DNA of 64,000 nt from Pseudomonadaceae bacterium. GTDB lineage: Bacteria > Pseudomonadota > Gammaproteobacteria > Pseudomonadales > Azotimanducaceae. The translations under genes were made by a program, and so were the position numbers. How positions within the stretch are numbered: the stretch's first letter is position 1; each line of letters starts with the position of its first letter. This document shows, one piece after another, positions 18,010 to 26,287 of this stretch. The stretch is taken from the NCBI GenBank assembly GCA_024743175.1, contig JANSXA010000001.1:310001-374000 (forward strand). Reading direction: 5' to 3'. The notes beneath the pieces were generated by a model. That model made no database searches. It was not told the DNA's origin and saw only the letters and a list, made by a program, of their open reading frames with translations.

Positions 18010-19905
18010 TTGTTAGTTCTTTGCCTCAGCAGTGTCAGCGCATCACCCACGCAGACTCGCTCGGACTTCGCGCTGCGCGCAGATTACCTGCAGGCCCGGG
18101 AATATCTGCGCAAAAACGCTGAGGCTGATTACCGACGCATTGCCAGAACGCTGCAGACTTACCCCCTTTATCCCTACCTGCAATATTATGATCTTCGACG
18201 TCGGCTGAATCGAGCATCGACGGCTGAGGTCAGCGGGTTCCTGCGCAATTATCCCGATCTGGCAGTGACCTCGCTGACGCGTAAGCGCTGGCTCCGGGAA
18301 TTAGGTAAACAGGCACGCTGGCAGACTTTCCTGAGTCACTTCGAACCCACCAGTGACGCAGAACTCAACTGTTATCAACTGCAGGCACGCTCAGCTGCTG
18401 GCGAAACCAGGGCTGTGTTAGACGAAGTCACCAGCATATGGGTGCAGCCGCGCTCACAACCGGCGGCCTGTGACCCGCTGTTTACCGCCTGGAGAAAAAC
18501 CCCGCGCTTCACTCAGGAGGTTGTCTGGCAGCGCTTTTCTGCTGCGATTGATGCCAATGCTCGAAGCCTGGCACGTTATCTGAAAAGATACTTCAACGAT
18601 GCGAACAAGGTGCTCGCAGATCGTTATTACAATGTTCACGTTAACCCTGCACAAATCAGCCGTACGGCAAACTTTGCAGACAACACGCTGCGGATGCAGA
18701 CCATCATTGCCCACGGTCTGTCACGGCTTGCGTCCCGGGATGCCGCTCAGGCGGCAGTCCTGTGGCAGCGTTATCAACGTAGTCATAGCTTTGACCCGAA
18801 TGTCAGACAGCGCATTGATGGGGTTGTGGCGGTGACGTCCGCGCGCGAAAACCAGGTCTTTCCCGGTGAATCCATGCGCAGCAGAATAACGCTGAGCAAT
18901 GTCATTGAGGATTTGGCGGAGGCTGCGGTCAGAGCACAGAACTGGCCTGAGGTCATTGTCTGGACGGATAAGTTACCCGCCGATATCAAGCAGAAGTCAC
19001 AGTGGGTTTACTGGGCTGGGCAGGCACGCAAACGCACCTCGGGATCCACTCCTGTCGACAACAGCGCGCTTGTTGCACTGGCAGGAGAACGTCACTACTA
19101 CGGTTTCCTGGCCGCACAGGAACTGGGTTTACCCGGGCAGATGAATGCCCAGAACGGTAATGTCACAAACGTTGAGCTGGCTCAAATTCGCCGTCACCCC
19201 AACGTTACTCGCAGCATCGAATTGTTTGCCGTCGGGGACAATCTCAATGCACGCCGGGAATGGTACAAAGCGTTGAACACACTGAGCTTCGACGAGCAGG
19301 TGGTTGCTGCTGAGCTGGCCGCCAGCCTCGGACTGATACATCTGGCCATCAGTACGGCTAACATTGCCGAAGCCACCAACCACCTTCACTTAAGGTTTCC
19401 GTTGGCGTATGAGGCGCAATTTCGGCAGGCGAGTTTGCGTACGGGGTTGCCCGTTCCACTGCTGATTTCCATTGCCAGACAGGAGTCTGCCATGCAGGCT
19501 GATGTGCGCTCTTCTGCTGATGCGCGCGGGCTGATGCAGTTATTGCCCAGTACAGCAAGGATAGTTGCGCGACGTGCTGGAATGGCTGCGCCAAGCGCTG
19601 CAGACCTTGCTGACCCCAATATTAATATCCGGTTGGGTAGTTTTCATCTTGCCTGGTTAGTTGAGCGCTATCAGGGCCAGACCCCATTAGCTATTGCTGC
19701 CTACAACGCAGGTGAGCACCGGGTCGATCGCTGGATCAAAGACGCAAACAATATGCCAATGGATGTTTGGATCGAGCGTATTCCATTCCGGGAAACCCGC
19801 AACTATGTGAAAAACGTGCTTGCGTTCCGGCACGTCTATGGCAGTAAATTGAATACGCCAACCCCGACCCTTGGGGTCAGCGAACAACGGCTAGCGGTTC
19901 GCTGA
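18010..19905 (+). CDS. slt: Soluble lytic murein transglycosylase
   Basis: 631 aa counted from the TTG at 18010. It cleaves the glycan strands of peptidoglycan in the periplasm with formation of anhydro-muramyl ends. A long alpha-helical superhelix domain covers about residues 20-450, and a goose-type lysozyme domain follows. The catalytic Glu lies in SIARQESAMQADVRS near 492, then GLMQLLPSTA and IAAYNAGEHRVDRW. The TTG start has no ribosome site and leaves a signal peptide with no basic residue. The frame stays open back to an ATA at 17989, which would give IKLTTCFLLVLCLSSVSA, a proper signal peptide. The true start may be there. Confidence 0.93.
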   Translation: MLVLCLSSVSASPTQTRSDFALRADYLQAREYLRKNAEADYRRIARTLQTYPLYPYLQYYDLRRRLNRASTAEVSGFLRNYPDLAVTSLTRKRWLRELGKQARWQTFLSHFEPTSDAELNCYQLQARSAAGETRAVLDEVTSIWVQPRSQPAACDPLFTAWRKTPRFTQEVVWQRFSAAIDANARSLARYLKRYFNDANKVLADRYYNVHVNPAQISRTANFADNTLRMQTIIAHGLSRLASRDAAQAAVLWQRYQRSHSFDPNVRQRIDGVVAVTSARENQVFPGESMRSRITLSNVIEDLAEAAVRAQNWPEVIVWTDKLPADIKQKSQWVYWAGQARKRTSGSTPVDNSALVALAGERHYYGFLAAQELGLPGQMNAQNGNVTNVELAQIRRHPNVTRSIELFAVGDNLNARREWYKALNTLSFDEQVVAAELAASLGLIHLAISTANIAEATNHLHLRFPLAYEAQFRQASLRTGLPVPLLISIARQESAMQADVRSSADARGLMQLLPSTARIVARRAGMAAPSAADLADPNINIRLGSFHLAWLVERYQGQTPLAIAAYNAGEHRVDRWIKDANNMPMDVWIERIPFRETRNYVKNVLAFRHVYGSKLNTPTPTLGVSEQRLAVR

Positions 19906-19917
19906 AACGCCTGAGCG

Positions 19918-20157
19918 CTAAGTCTGCCTATCCAGCCATTTGAGCAACCCTTGCTGGTCTATTGGTGCGCTCAGTTCATCACCATCAAGTTCGAGTACCG
20001 GTATTTTGTCGCCATATCGATCCAGAAGTTCAGGATCTTGCGCAATATCGATGCTGTGCACCTGATAACCCGCCAGCTCCGGCGTACCTAACAAAAGGTC
20101 CAACACCTGTTCACACAGGCTGCAGTGCGCGGTGGTATAAAAATTCAGTTGTGGCAT
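19918..20157 (-). CDS. Glutaredoxin-like (thioredoxin-fold) protein
   Basis: 79 aa from ATG 20157 (MPQLNFYTTAHCSLC); a TTG at 20178 is an alternative start. The CxxC motif is in HCSLCEQVLDLL at residues about 12-15. The cis-Pro segment is DKIPVLELDGDEL, and the C-terminal helix ends LLKWLDRQT. It belongs to the small glutaredoxin-family proteins annotated DUF836/YruB-like, likely a thiol-disulfide oxidoreductase in the cytosol. It converges on the lytic transglycosylase gene with 12 bp between stops. It lies divergent to the C39-like gene, with only 42 bp between starts. Confidence 0.85.
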   Translation of the reverse strand: MPQLNFYTTAHCSLCEQVLDLLLGTPELAGYQVHSIDIAQDPELLDRYGDKIPVLELDGDELSAPIDQQGLLKWLDRQT

Positions 20158-20199
20158 GGAAAAGGTGTTTTGTTGCAAGCTCGCGGGTAAGATCTTGCC

Positions 20200-21177
20200 A
20201 TGAACCTGACCATCCGACTAGCCGAGCGCAACATCAAAGAACTCTATCCGCTGTCCGTGGATGGCGAAGCGCGCTGGTACCTGGGTCCTGATGAAAACAG
20301 CTGGCAGGCCGACATCCCTCTACCTGCGTTACCCAAAGATCACATTATCGTGCCCAGTTATATGCAGTTGCAGGACTACGGCAAATATCATTTTGAGTTC
20401 TGCAACGGTGACACAAAAAGTACCCTGCAATGCGTGCCAGCCGTAGCTGAGCAGACTGACAATGCTCACACGGAAGTTGTCGCAGGCAAAGTGGCGGCGG
20501 TCTCGACCCACATAGATTGCTGGCATACAACAGCCGATACAGCTGCCAGCACTGTCACCGTGGTTGTCAAATCCGCTGACAGGCCTCACAACTATTTGCT
20601 GGTCGTTGGTCTGCGGTCGCTAGACATGCAACCTCAGATCCCGGATTCCAACGATAAGATTATTGTCCCTGTGCCCGCCAGTATCAGCCAGATGCAGGCA
20701 GATACTGAGGTTGCACGACGTATCTGCTCACCCACAGCACTGCAGATGGCCCTCTCCACGTTCACCCATCAGCCAACCTGGGAGGCAACGGTCAGCGCCT
20801 GTTATGATCCGATCAGCAGAGCCTACGGATCCTGGCCCCTGGCCATCCGCTGGGCCGGCAATCAAGGTGTGGTAGGCGCGGTTGAAGTGTTTGTTGACTG
20901 GGCAGATGCGCTCGTTCTGCTGCAGCAGAACATCCCGATGGTCTGCAGTATTCGTTTTGACACGGGCAAACTCAAACACGCCCCATTGACGCAAACCCCG
21001 GGTCATCTGGTACTTTTATACGGGGTCGACGGCAACGAGGTTCTGGTCAAGGATCCTGCAGCCGCCGGGCATCAGGACGTGGAGCGCCGCTATGCATTGG
21101 ATGAATTTATCAACGCCTGGCTGTCCCGGCGAGGTGCTGCTTATGTTCTGGCGGCACAAACTTCGAATGGTAATTAA
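20200..21177 (+). CDS. C39-like papain-fold cysteine peptidase
   Basis: 325 aa, no signal peptide. The C-terminal half matches the peptidase C39-like family. Cys176 is in RRICSPTALQMAL, His269 in TPGHLVLLYGVDG, and Asp285 in VLVKDPAAAG. The order and spacing Cys-His-Asp fit an active peptidase. The N-terminal 150 residues (ENSWQADIPLPAL; EVVAGKVAAVSTHIDCWHT) look like a beta-sandwich and I do not recognise them. It is the first of a plus-strand run with a small membrane protein, a GNAT acetyltransferase and D-Ala-D-Ala ligase, so a cell-wall or peptide-processing role is possible but unproven. Confidence 0.75.
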   Translation: MNLTIRLAERNIKELYPLSVDGEARWYLGPDENSWQADIPLPALPKDHIIVPSYMQLQDYGKYHFEFCNGDTKSTLQCVPAVAEQTDNAHTEVVAGKVAAVSTHIDCWHTTADTAASTVTVVVKSADRPHNYLLVVGLRSLDMQPQIPDSNDKIIVPVPASISQMQADTEVARRICSPTALQMALSTFTHQPTWEATVSACYDPISRAYGSWPLAIRWAGNQGVVGAVEVFVDWADALVLLQQNIPMVCSIRFDTGKLKHAPLTQTPGHLVLLYGVDGNEVLVKDPAAAGHQDVERRYALDEFINAWLSRRGAAYVLAAQTSNGN

Positions 21178-21195
21178 ATTGAGATTAACCACGGC

Positions 21196-21426
21196 ATGTA
21201 CTTTCGCTTTCTGATCCGGTTTTTACTGCTTTCAGCCGGCTTTGCGTTAACCACAGCGGGCCTGTTGGGGTGGCAACAGATCAATTTTGATCTGGCCAGC
21301 GTCTGGCCCATGGCACATCAGCTCAGCGCCCATCCAATTTACCTGCTGATCTTTGGTCTGGCACTGATTCCACCAACCCTCTGGGAAATCTTTCTGCTGG
21401 AAAACCGAGGAAGCGGTGAAAGATAA
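21196..21426 (+). CDS. Small two-helix membrane protein
   Basis: 76 aa. Two hydrophobic helices are clear: FLIRFLLLSAGFALTTAGLL near residues 5-24 and HPIYLLIFGLALIPPTLWEI near 46-65. The 18-bp gap after the peptidase gene and the 11-bp overlap with the acetyltransferase gene support it as a real, coupled gene. I do not recognise the family. Confidence 0.6.
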   Translation: MYFRFLIRFLLLSAGFALTTAGLLGWQQINFDLASVWPMAHQLSAHPIYLLIFGLALIPPTLWEIFLLENRGSGER

Positions 21427-22003
21427 GCCGCGGGTTTCGATTCGACGTGTGCTGCGCGACGATGAACAGGAGTTTGTTCATCTGATGCGGGGCAGCATGG
21501 CGCTGCATGAACCCTGGATAACGCCGCCTACAAATCCAGTGCTGTTCAAATACTATCTGCAGCGGGTAAATCGTGAAGACCATGCAGGCTTTGTCATCAC
21601 CCGGGTGGAAGACAATCGTATTGTCGGGGTAATCAATATAAACAACATTGTTCGCGGTTCATTCCAGAGTGCTTCACTTGGCTACTATGTGGGCGCCGAA
21701 TTTCAAGGCGAAGGATATATGCAGGAGGGCCTGCAACAGCTGGTCGCCTACGCCTTCAATACAATGGGTTTACACAGGCTGGAAGCGAATATCCAGCCGG
21801 AGAACACTCGGTCTGCCAATCTTGTTGCACGTTGTGGGTTTGTCAAAGAAGGCTATTCCGAAGCGTTTTTGTTCATCAATGGTGCGTGGCGGGATCATGA
21901 ACGCTGGTGTTGTATTGCGCAACGACCTGGTTTACGCGCTACTGCGCAACACTCAACAGTGATGGTGCCCGCGGGCTCTCAGAGTTTAGAAAAGGATACA
22001 TAG
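21416..22003 (+). CDS. GNAT-family N-acetyltransferase, RimJ/RimL type
   Basis: 195 aa from a GTG that overlaps the preceding gene by 11 bp. The fold features of ribosomal-protein-type N-acetyltransferases are present: VSIRRVLRDDEQEFVHL, IVGVININNIVRGSFQSASL, GYYVGAEFQGEGYMQEGLQQL (acetyl-CoA loop), and LHRLEANIQPENTRSANLV, then ARCGFVKEGYSE. It transfers acetyl from acetyl-CoA to an amine, by family habit a protein N-terminus or small amine. The last 25 residues after the conserved domain are not conserved in my memory of the family. Confidence 0.85.
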   Translation: MKDKPRVSIRRVLRDDEQEFVHLMRGSMALHEPWITPPTNPVLFKYYLQRVNREDHAGFVITRVEDNRIVGVININNIVRGSFQSASLGYYVGAEFQGEGYMQEGLQQLVAYAFNTMGLHRLEANIQPENTRSANLVARCGFVKEGYSEAFLFINGAWRDHERWCCIAQRPGLRATAQHSTVMVPAGSQSLEKDT

Positions 22004-22008
22004 CCCTT

Positions 22009-22974
22009 ATGCCTGAACAGACACTGCGCGTCGCCGTTTTGATGGGTGGCGCATCCGCAGAAGCACAGGTCTCACGTAATTCTGCTCAACAGGTTGCCGA
22101 GGCTTTGCTCAAAAAAGGCCATGAATGTCATCTGGTGGAGTTGGATGAATCCTGCATGGCAAGCTTGCTGGATCTTGCACCGGATGCGGTTTTTCCGGCG
22201 TTGCATGGCCCGCCCGGAGAAGATGGAACGGTTCAGGGCATGCTCGAAATGTCCGGGTTGCCCTATGTCGGTAGTCGTGTACGTGGCAGTGCGATGGCCA
22301 TGGATAAAGCGGTTGCCAAACATATTTTCCGGCAGGCGGACCTGCCGGTGGCAGCTGATCTGGTGGTGACACCAGAGGACAATCTGCAGGCAACCAGTCA
22401 GCAAATCCTCAAAAAACTGGGCCCCGCTGTCGTCATCAAACCACTGAATCAGGGTTCAGCTATCGGCGTAATACCGCTCCCTAACGGCGGGGATTTGCCA
22501 GCTGCACTTGAGCAGGCGCTGATTTACGGAAACTGCCTGGTAGAACCTTTTGTGCTCGGTAAAGAAATTACCGTCGGGGTCCTGCAGGTGGGACAGAAGC
22601 TGCTTGCACATCCGGTGATTGAGATCATCACTGCAGACGCGCAGTGGTACGACTATGAGAATCGTTACACACCAGGACAAAGTGAACACCTGATACCAGC
22701 GCCGCTACCCGATGGCGTTACGCAACAATTGCAGAAAATTGCCGTCAGGGCCCACCAGGCACTGGATCTGCGGGACCTGTCCCGCGCTGATTTTATTGTC
22801 ACCGACAACGGTGAAATTACGTTACTTGAGGTAAATACTCTGCCAGGGATGACACCTGTCAGTCTTTATCCCGAAGGCGCTGAAGCCATCGGTTACCCGT
22901 TTGCGCAGCTGGTTGATCATCTCGTCAGACAAGCGGTCCAACGCGGCGCTGATCTGGTGCTGGACACAAGCTGA
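22009..22974 (+). CDS. ddl: D-alanine--D-alanine ligase
   Basis: 321 aa from ATG 22009; the open frame extends upstream inside the acetyltransferase gene, but homology starts at RVAVLMGGASAEAQVSRNS. It joins two D-Ala for the peptidoglycan stem peptide. ATP-grasp motifs are ALHGPPGEDGTVQGMLE, YVGSRVRGSAMAMDKAV, VVIKPLNQGSAIGV, LVEPFVLGKEITVGVL, and ADFIVTDNGEITLLEVNTLPGMTP with the metal-binding Glu and Asn. No division or cell-wall cluster genes surround it, so it is a stand-alone copy; another copy may exist elsewhere. AGGA lies about 11 bases upstream. Confidence 0.95.
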   Translation: MPEQTLRVAVLMGGASAEAQVSRNSAQQVAEALLKKGHECHLVELDESCMASLLDLAPDAVFPALHGPPGEDGTVQGMLEMSGLPYVGSRVRGSAMAMDKAVAKHIFRQADLPVAADLVVTPEDNLQATSQQILKKLGPAVVIKPLNQGSAIGVIPLPNGGDLPAALEQALIYGNCLVEPFVLGKEITVGVLQVGQKLLAHPVIEIITADAQWYDYENRYTPGQSEHLIPAPLPDGVTQQLQKIAVRAHQALDLRDLSRADFIVTDNGEITLLEVNTLPGMTPVSLYPEGAEAIGYPFAQLVDHLVRQAVQRGADLVLDTS

Positions 22975-22989
22975 CTGGGACTTCAACTG

Positions 22990-24384
22990 CTAACTCTCTG
23001 CAGTATCTTTATCCAACATGTTTTCGTCAGCTGTGTCTTCGACGACAGGTTGTGCAATCTGTTCTGCAAGCTGTGCAAACGGCTCTGACATCATAGGCGG
23101 TACCAGAGAACGAATGAGTTTAGCTGCGCTTGGTGCATCCAATAAGTCTTTTGCCATATCGATCATACGTTTCTGCTCAGTGGCCATGAACTCCAGCGCC
23201 TGGCCGATATCCGCATCACGGTTCTTCAGATCATGCAGATAATCGACGCCATCATGGTAGGCTTTGGACACGCTTGCTGACTTGCTCAGCGACATATTCA
23301 ACGACAGTTCTGCCAGTTGTGCACCATCAAAATCCATGGCTTTGAGTTTGGCAACCGCATCGCCGGTTTTGCCGGTAAAGAACGCGTTTACAGCCTCGAT
23401 CACGGTCGCCATGACTTTATCGATAGCGGCTTTTTCGTCCTCAGACAGATCCCCGACCACATCCATATTAACAATACGCTCAGATTCTTCGGTAAAGCTG
23501 CTGTCTTTCATCGTACCGCCTTCGAGGGTTTCACCGTTGAAACGCATCGTCGACGTGGCATCGATCTGACTGAAATTCAGGGTGATCTGGTCACCCTCTT
23601 TGGTGGTCAGAGAGAAACTCAGGTTGGTTTCAGTCTGTTTGGATTTTTCAATCAGCTTGTAGTCTGCAAAATCGTCAGCCTGCAGTGAGCTGATCGGCAG
23701 CGAGGGCAAACTGCTTGAGGGCTGATCCGGATCTGACTGCGGCACCACGTCAATAACCGGGCTATCTGTGACTACTGGGGCATCAGGTACAGCGTCAGTT
23801 TGTATGTCAGGCGTGGCGGGTTGTGGACTGCTCGGCACTGCCACCTCTTCCGGCTCAGCCACTGCAGCGGGCGGCTGCGCGACGGAACCCTGAAAGACCA
23901 TGGGATAACCCATCTGCAGAAATACCGGTGCCATCATCATCATCGGCATGGCATAACCGGCGTATCCGCCGACGCCACCATAACCGCCATATCCTGCCAT
24001 TGAGGGCATCGCCGCTGACGCAGTAGAGTTTGTCGGATTGGCTGTCACATGGCTTGCACCGTTGGGATTGTCAGCTGCAGAAGCCGGCATCCCTGCCATG
24101 CCGGCAGTCGCCCCTGTCGCTGCATTGGGCGCAAACGAGGCGCCGGGCATTGCTGCGGTGAAGCCGCCGATAGCCACGGGCATCTGTACATACGCCATCA
24201 GATAAGCCGGGCTCATCATGGCTACCGGATAGGTTGGCGCAGCGGCTGCGATCTGGCTGTTATTCTGTATCAGCGCCTGGGTTTGTGGATTTCCCACCGC
24301 CGGTGGCACAACAGCTGGCTGGGAAACTCCCTGCTGAACCGGTGCACCACTGGAATTTGTAATCTGCATGGCTAAGTCCGTCAT
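22990..24384 (-). CDS. Large protein of unknown function with low-complexity N-terminal half
   Basis: 464 aa; not recognised. Residues 1-170 are low complexity, rich in Ala, Pro, Gly, Met and Gln, including a Gly-Tyr run (GYGGYGGVGGYAGYAMPMMMM). A Pro/Asp/Val-rich linker follows to about 240. The C-terminal 220 residues look folded: DYKLIEKSKQTETNLSFSL, a beta region (DQITLNFSQIDATSTMRF), then FTEESERIVNMDVVGDLSED and helical segments. No signal peptide or membrane helix is present. The C-terminal part faintly recalls DUF5610-type proteins, which I cannot confirm. It lies 56 bp after amt on the same strand. Start could also be the Met at 24369. Confidence 0.7.
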   Translation of the reverse strand: MTDLAMQITNSSGAPVQQGVSQPAVVPPAVGNPQTQALIQNNSQIAAAAPTYPVAMMSPAYLMAYVQMPVAIGGFTAAMPGASFAPNAATGATAGMAGMPASAADNPNGASHVTANPTNSTASAAMPSMAGYGGYGGVGGYAGYAMPMMMMAPVFLQMGYPMVFQGSVAQPPAAVAEPEEVAVPSSPQPATPDIQTDAVPDAPVVTDSPVIDVVPQSDPDQPSSSLPSLPISSLQADDFADYKLIEKSKQTETNLSFSLTTKEGDQITLNFSQIDATSTMRFNGETLEGGTMKDSSFTEESERIVNMDVVGDLSEDEKAAIDKVMATVIEAVNAFFTGKTGDAVAKLKAMDFDGAQLAELSLNMSLSKSASVSKAYHDGVDYLHDLKNRDADIGQALEFMATEQKRMIDMAKDLLDAPSAAKLIRSLVPPMMSEPFAQLAEQIAQPVVEDTADENMLDKDTAES

Positions 24385-24440
24385 CCTTGATCGGTCTATA
24401 GGGATAACGGCCGCCAGAGACAGATCTTTAGCCTTGAATA

Positions 24441-25724
24441 CTACAAATCGTAACCACGTTCGTTATGTGAAACCAGATCGAGGCCCTGGAGCTCTTCGTC
24501 GTCTTCCACACGGTTACCAAACACCATGTCTGTGAACTTCAGGATCGCAAAGGTCACGACAACGGTGTACGCAAGCGTTGCGATCACACCGATCGCCTGA
24601 ATACCTAACTGACTGCCGATATTGATGTCTTCCTGCCCGCTGAAAATACCCAGGGCGTTGCTGGCAAATATCGCGGTCAGCATTGTGCCCAAGATACCGC
24701 CCACACCATGGACCGGGAAAACATCCAGCGAGTCATCAATTTTCAGCGTCCGCTTGATGTAGTTTGTGGCCAGGAAACAGATGATACCTGCGCTGATGCC
24801 GATGACGAGTGCACCGCCGGGGCCAACAAAGCCCGAAGCGGGTGTGATGGTGCCCAGACCGGCAACCATACCAGTGACCGCGCCCAGCGCAGAGGGTTTA
24901 CCATATTTAACCCGTTCCGCTGCCATCCAGGTAAGCGCACCTGCTGCTGCTGAAATATGTGTGACCAGCATCGCCATGGCAGCATCACCATTTGCCGCCA
25001 GCGCACTGCCGCCATTAAAACCAAACCAGCCGACCCACAACATGCCAGCGCCTGTAATGGTCAATGTCATGTTATGCGGTGGCATCGGGTGAGTGGGAAA
25101 ACCCCGTCGCTGGCCCAACATAACTGCTGCAACCAGCGCAGCAACCCCAGCGGTGATGTGAACGACGGTCCCTCCCGCAAAATCCATCACGCCGAGATCA
25201 CTCAACCAGCCGCCGCCCCAGACCCAGTGGCAGATAGGTGCGTAAACCAATAACAACCAGGCAGCGCTGAAAACCACCATGGCAGAAAAACGTATGCGCT
25301 CTGCAAAGCCACCAACTATCAATGCGGGCGTAATGATGGCGAAAGTCATTTGAAACAGCGCAAAAGAGCTTTCCGGAATGCTGCCTGCCAGGGTGTCTTC
25401 AGAAATAGCACCAAACATGATGTTGTCCAGCCCGCCTATAAAAGCATTAGCAGAACCGCCATCACTGAACGCCAGCGAATAACCCAGTACCAGCCACAGT
25501 ACGGACGAGATGCAGGTAATCGTGAAACACTGCATCAGCACACTGAGTACGTTCTTTGTCCGGACCAGGCCGGCATAGAACAGCGACAGGCCAGGTATCG
25601 TCATGAATAGAACCAATGCTGTCGCGGTTAAAATCCAGGCTGTATCAGCTCCGCTGAATCCGTTATCAGCCCACGCCGGTACACTGATCATGCTTGCCAA
25701 CAGCAACATTGCTGCTCTGGTCAT
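24441..25724 (-). CDS. amtB: Ammonium transporter, Amt/AmtB family
   Basis: 427 aa from ATG 25724, with GGGGGAG 6 bases upstream; a Met at 25745 is less likely. A cleavable N-terminus (AAMLLLASMISVPAWA) is followed by eleven membrane helices. Signature stretches are GLSLFYAGLVRTKNVLSVL, FAGGTVVHITAGVAALVAA with the first channel His, and DSLDVFPVHGVGGILGTML with the second. It conducts ammonium/ammonia into the cell. The usual partner glnK is absent from both sides. The 219-bp upstream gap holds no gene; I looked there for a sigma-54 element (GG-N10-GC) on the minus strand and saw none. Confidence 0.96.
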   Translation of the reverse strand: MTRAAMLLLASMISVPAWADNGFSGADTAWILTATALVLFMTIPGLSLFYAGLVRTKNVLSVLMQCFTITCISSVLWLVLGYSLAFSDGGSANAFIGGLDNIMFGAISEDTLAGSIPESSFALFQMTFAIITPALIVGGFAERIRFSAMVVFSAAWLLLVYAPICHWVWGGGWLSDLGVMDFAGGTVVHITAGVAALVAAVMLGQRRGFPTHPMPPHNMTLTITGAGMLWVGWFGFNGGSALAANGDAAMAMLVTHISAAAGALTWMAAERVKYGKPSALGAVTGMVAGLGTITPASGFVGPGGALVIGISAGIICFLATNYIKRTLKIDDSLDVFPVHGVGGILGTMLTAIFASNALGIFSGQEDINIGSQLGIQAIGVIATLAYTVVVTFAILKFTDMVFGNRVEDDEELQGLDLVSHNERGYDL

Positions 25725-25874
25725 ATGCTCTCCCCCTAAACCCATGCTTTTTTCGACAATTTGCAGGCATTATTCATCACGGGTTGTGGATATGCCACAT
25801 TTTCGTGCACGGAAAAACAAGAACGAGCCACTTCATGAAAAGGACACGGAATCTGACGTTCGAAAAGCCATAAA

Positions 25875-25891
25875 CGCACCTTTTCAGTGCG
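25875..25891 (-). terminator. Weak hairpin between the DUF2835 gene and amtB
   Basis: CGCAC (25875-25879) pairs with GTGCG (25887-25891) across seven bases. On the minus strand it is followed by TTTATGGCTTTT, a broken T-run. It lies 52 bp after the DUF2835 stop and could end that transcript before amtB. The stem is short, so support is weak. Confidence 0.35.
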
Positions 25892-25943
25892 GTTTTCAGA
25901 GAGTTTGAGAAGTTTGGTTACACAGACATCGGGCGCAATAACG

Positions 25944-26195
25944 CTAAAGTCGTTCTATTTTCTGCAATCTGTTGTGCCCATCCACTTCGATGGCAAAGGT
26001 GCCGGATATGCCATCGTGACCAATAAACCGTCGCAGACTGACGATGGGAAACGCGATGCGTACACCCTGCCGATCCCGAGCCGACACCTGACTGACGTCG
26101 CCGGCATAGAAAGCCTGAATCTGCGCAGGCGTGAGCCGCAGATTTACAACATATCGCCGTTTTGATGCGGCGGGTGTGATTGGAATCCTCTGCAT
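25944..26195 (-). CDS. DUF2835 family protein
   Basis: 83 aa. The pattern of the family is visible: RRYVVNLRLTPAQIQAFYAG, then a basic/hydrophobic core (GVRIAFPIVSLRRFIGHDGI) and a closing SGTFAIEVDGHNRLQKIERL. It is a small cytosolic beta-rich protein, conserved in gammaproteobacteria, of unknown function. Divergent from the MoxR gene across 92 bp. Confidence 0.8.
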   Translation of the reverse strand: MQRIPITPAASKRRYVVNLRLTPAQIQAFYAGDVSQVSARDRQGVRIAFPIVSLRRFIGHDGISGTFAIEVDGHNRLQKIERL

Positions 26196-26232
26196 CTCTT
26201 TACTATAGACACAATTTGCAACGCGCTAATGC

Positions 26233-26260
26233 TGGACCTCACTAGACCGACCGCTACAAT
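26233..26260 (+). promoter_or_regulatory. Candidate sigma-70 promoter of the moxR-bat operon
   Basis: TACAAT at 26255-26260 (5 of 6 -10 bases) follows TGGACC at 26233-26238 (4 of 6 -35 bases) with a 16-base spacer. It would start transcription near 26267, some 20 bases before the moxR ATG. It sits in the only intergenic space ahead of six tightly packed genes. Confidence 0.45.
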
Positions 26261-26287
26261 AGCCCGTTGCGCAACTTCCGAGATATT

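Noticed and set aside
25725-25943. Search for a sigma-54 promoter and glnK before amtB
   Set aside because: TGGCATATCCACAACC on the minus strand lacks the GC at the -12 position, and no PII-like frame is present.
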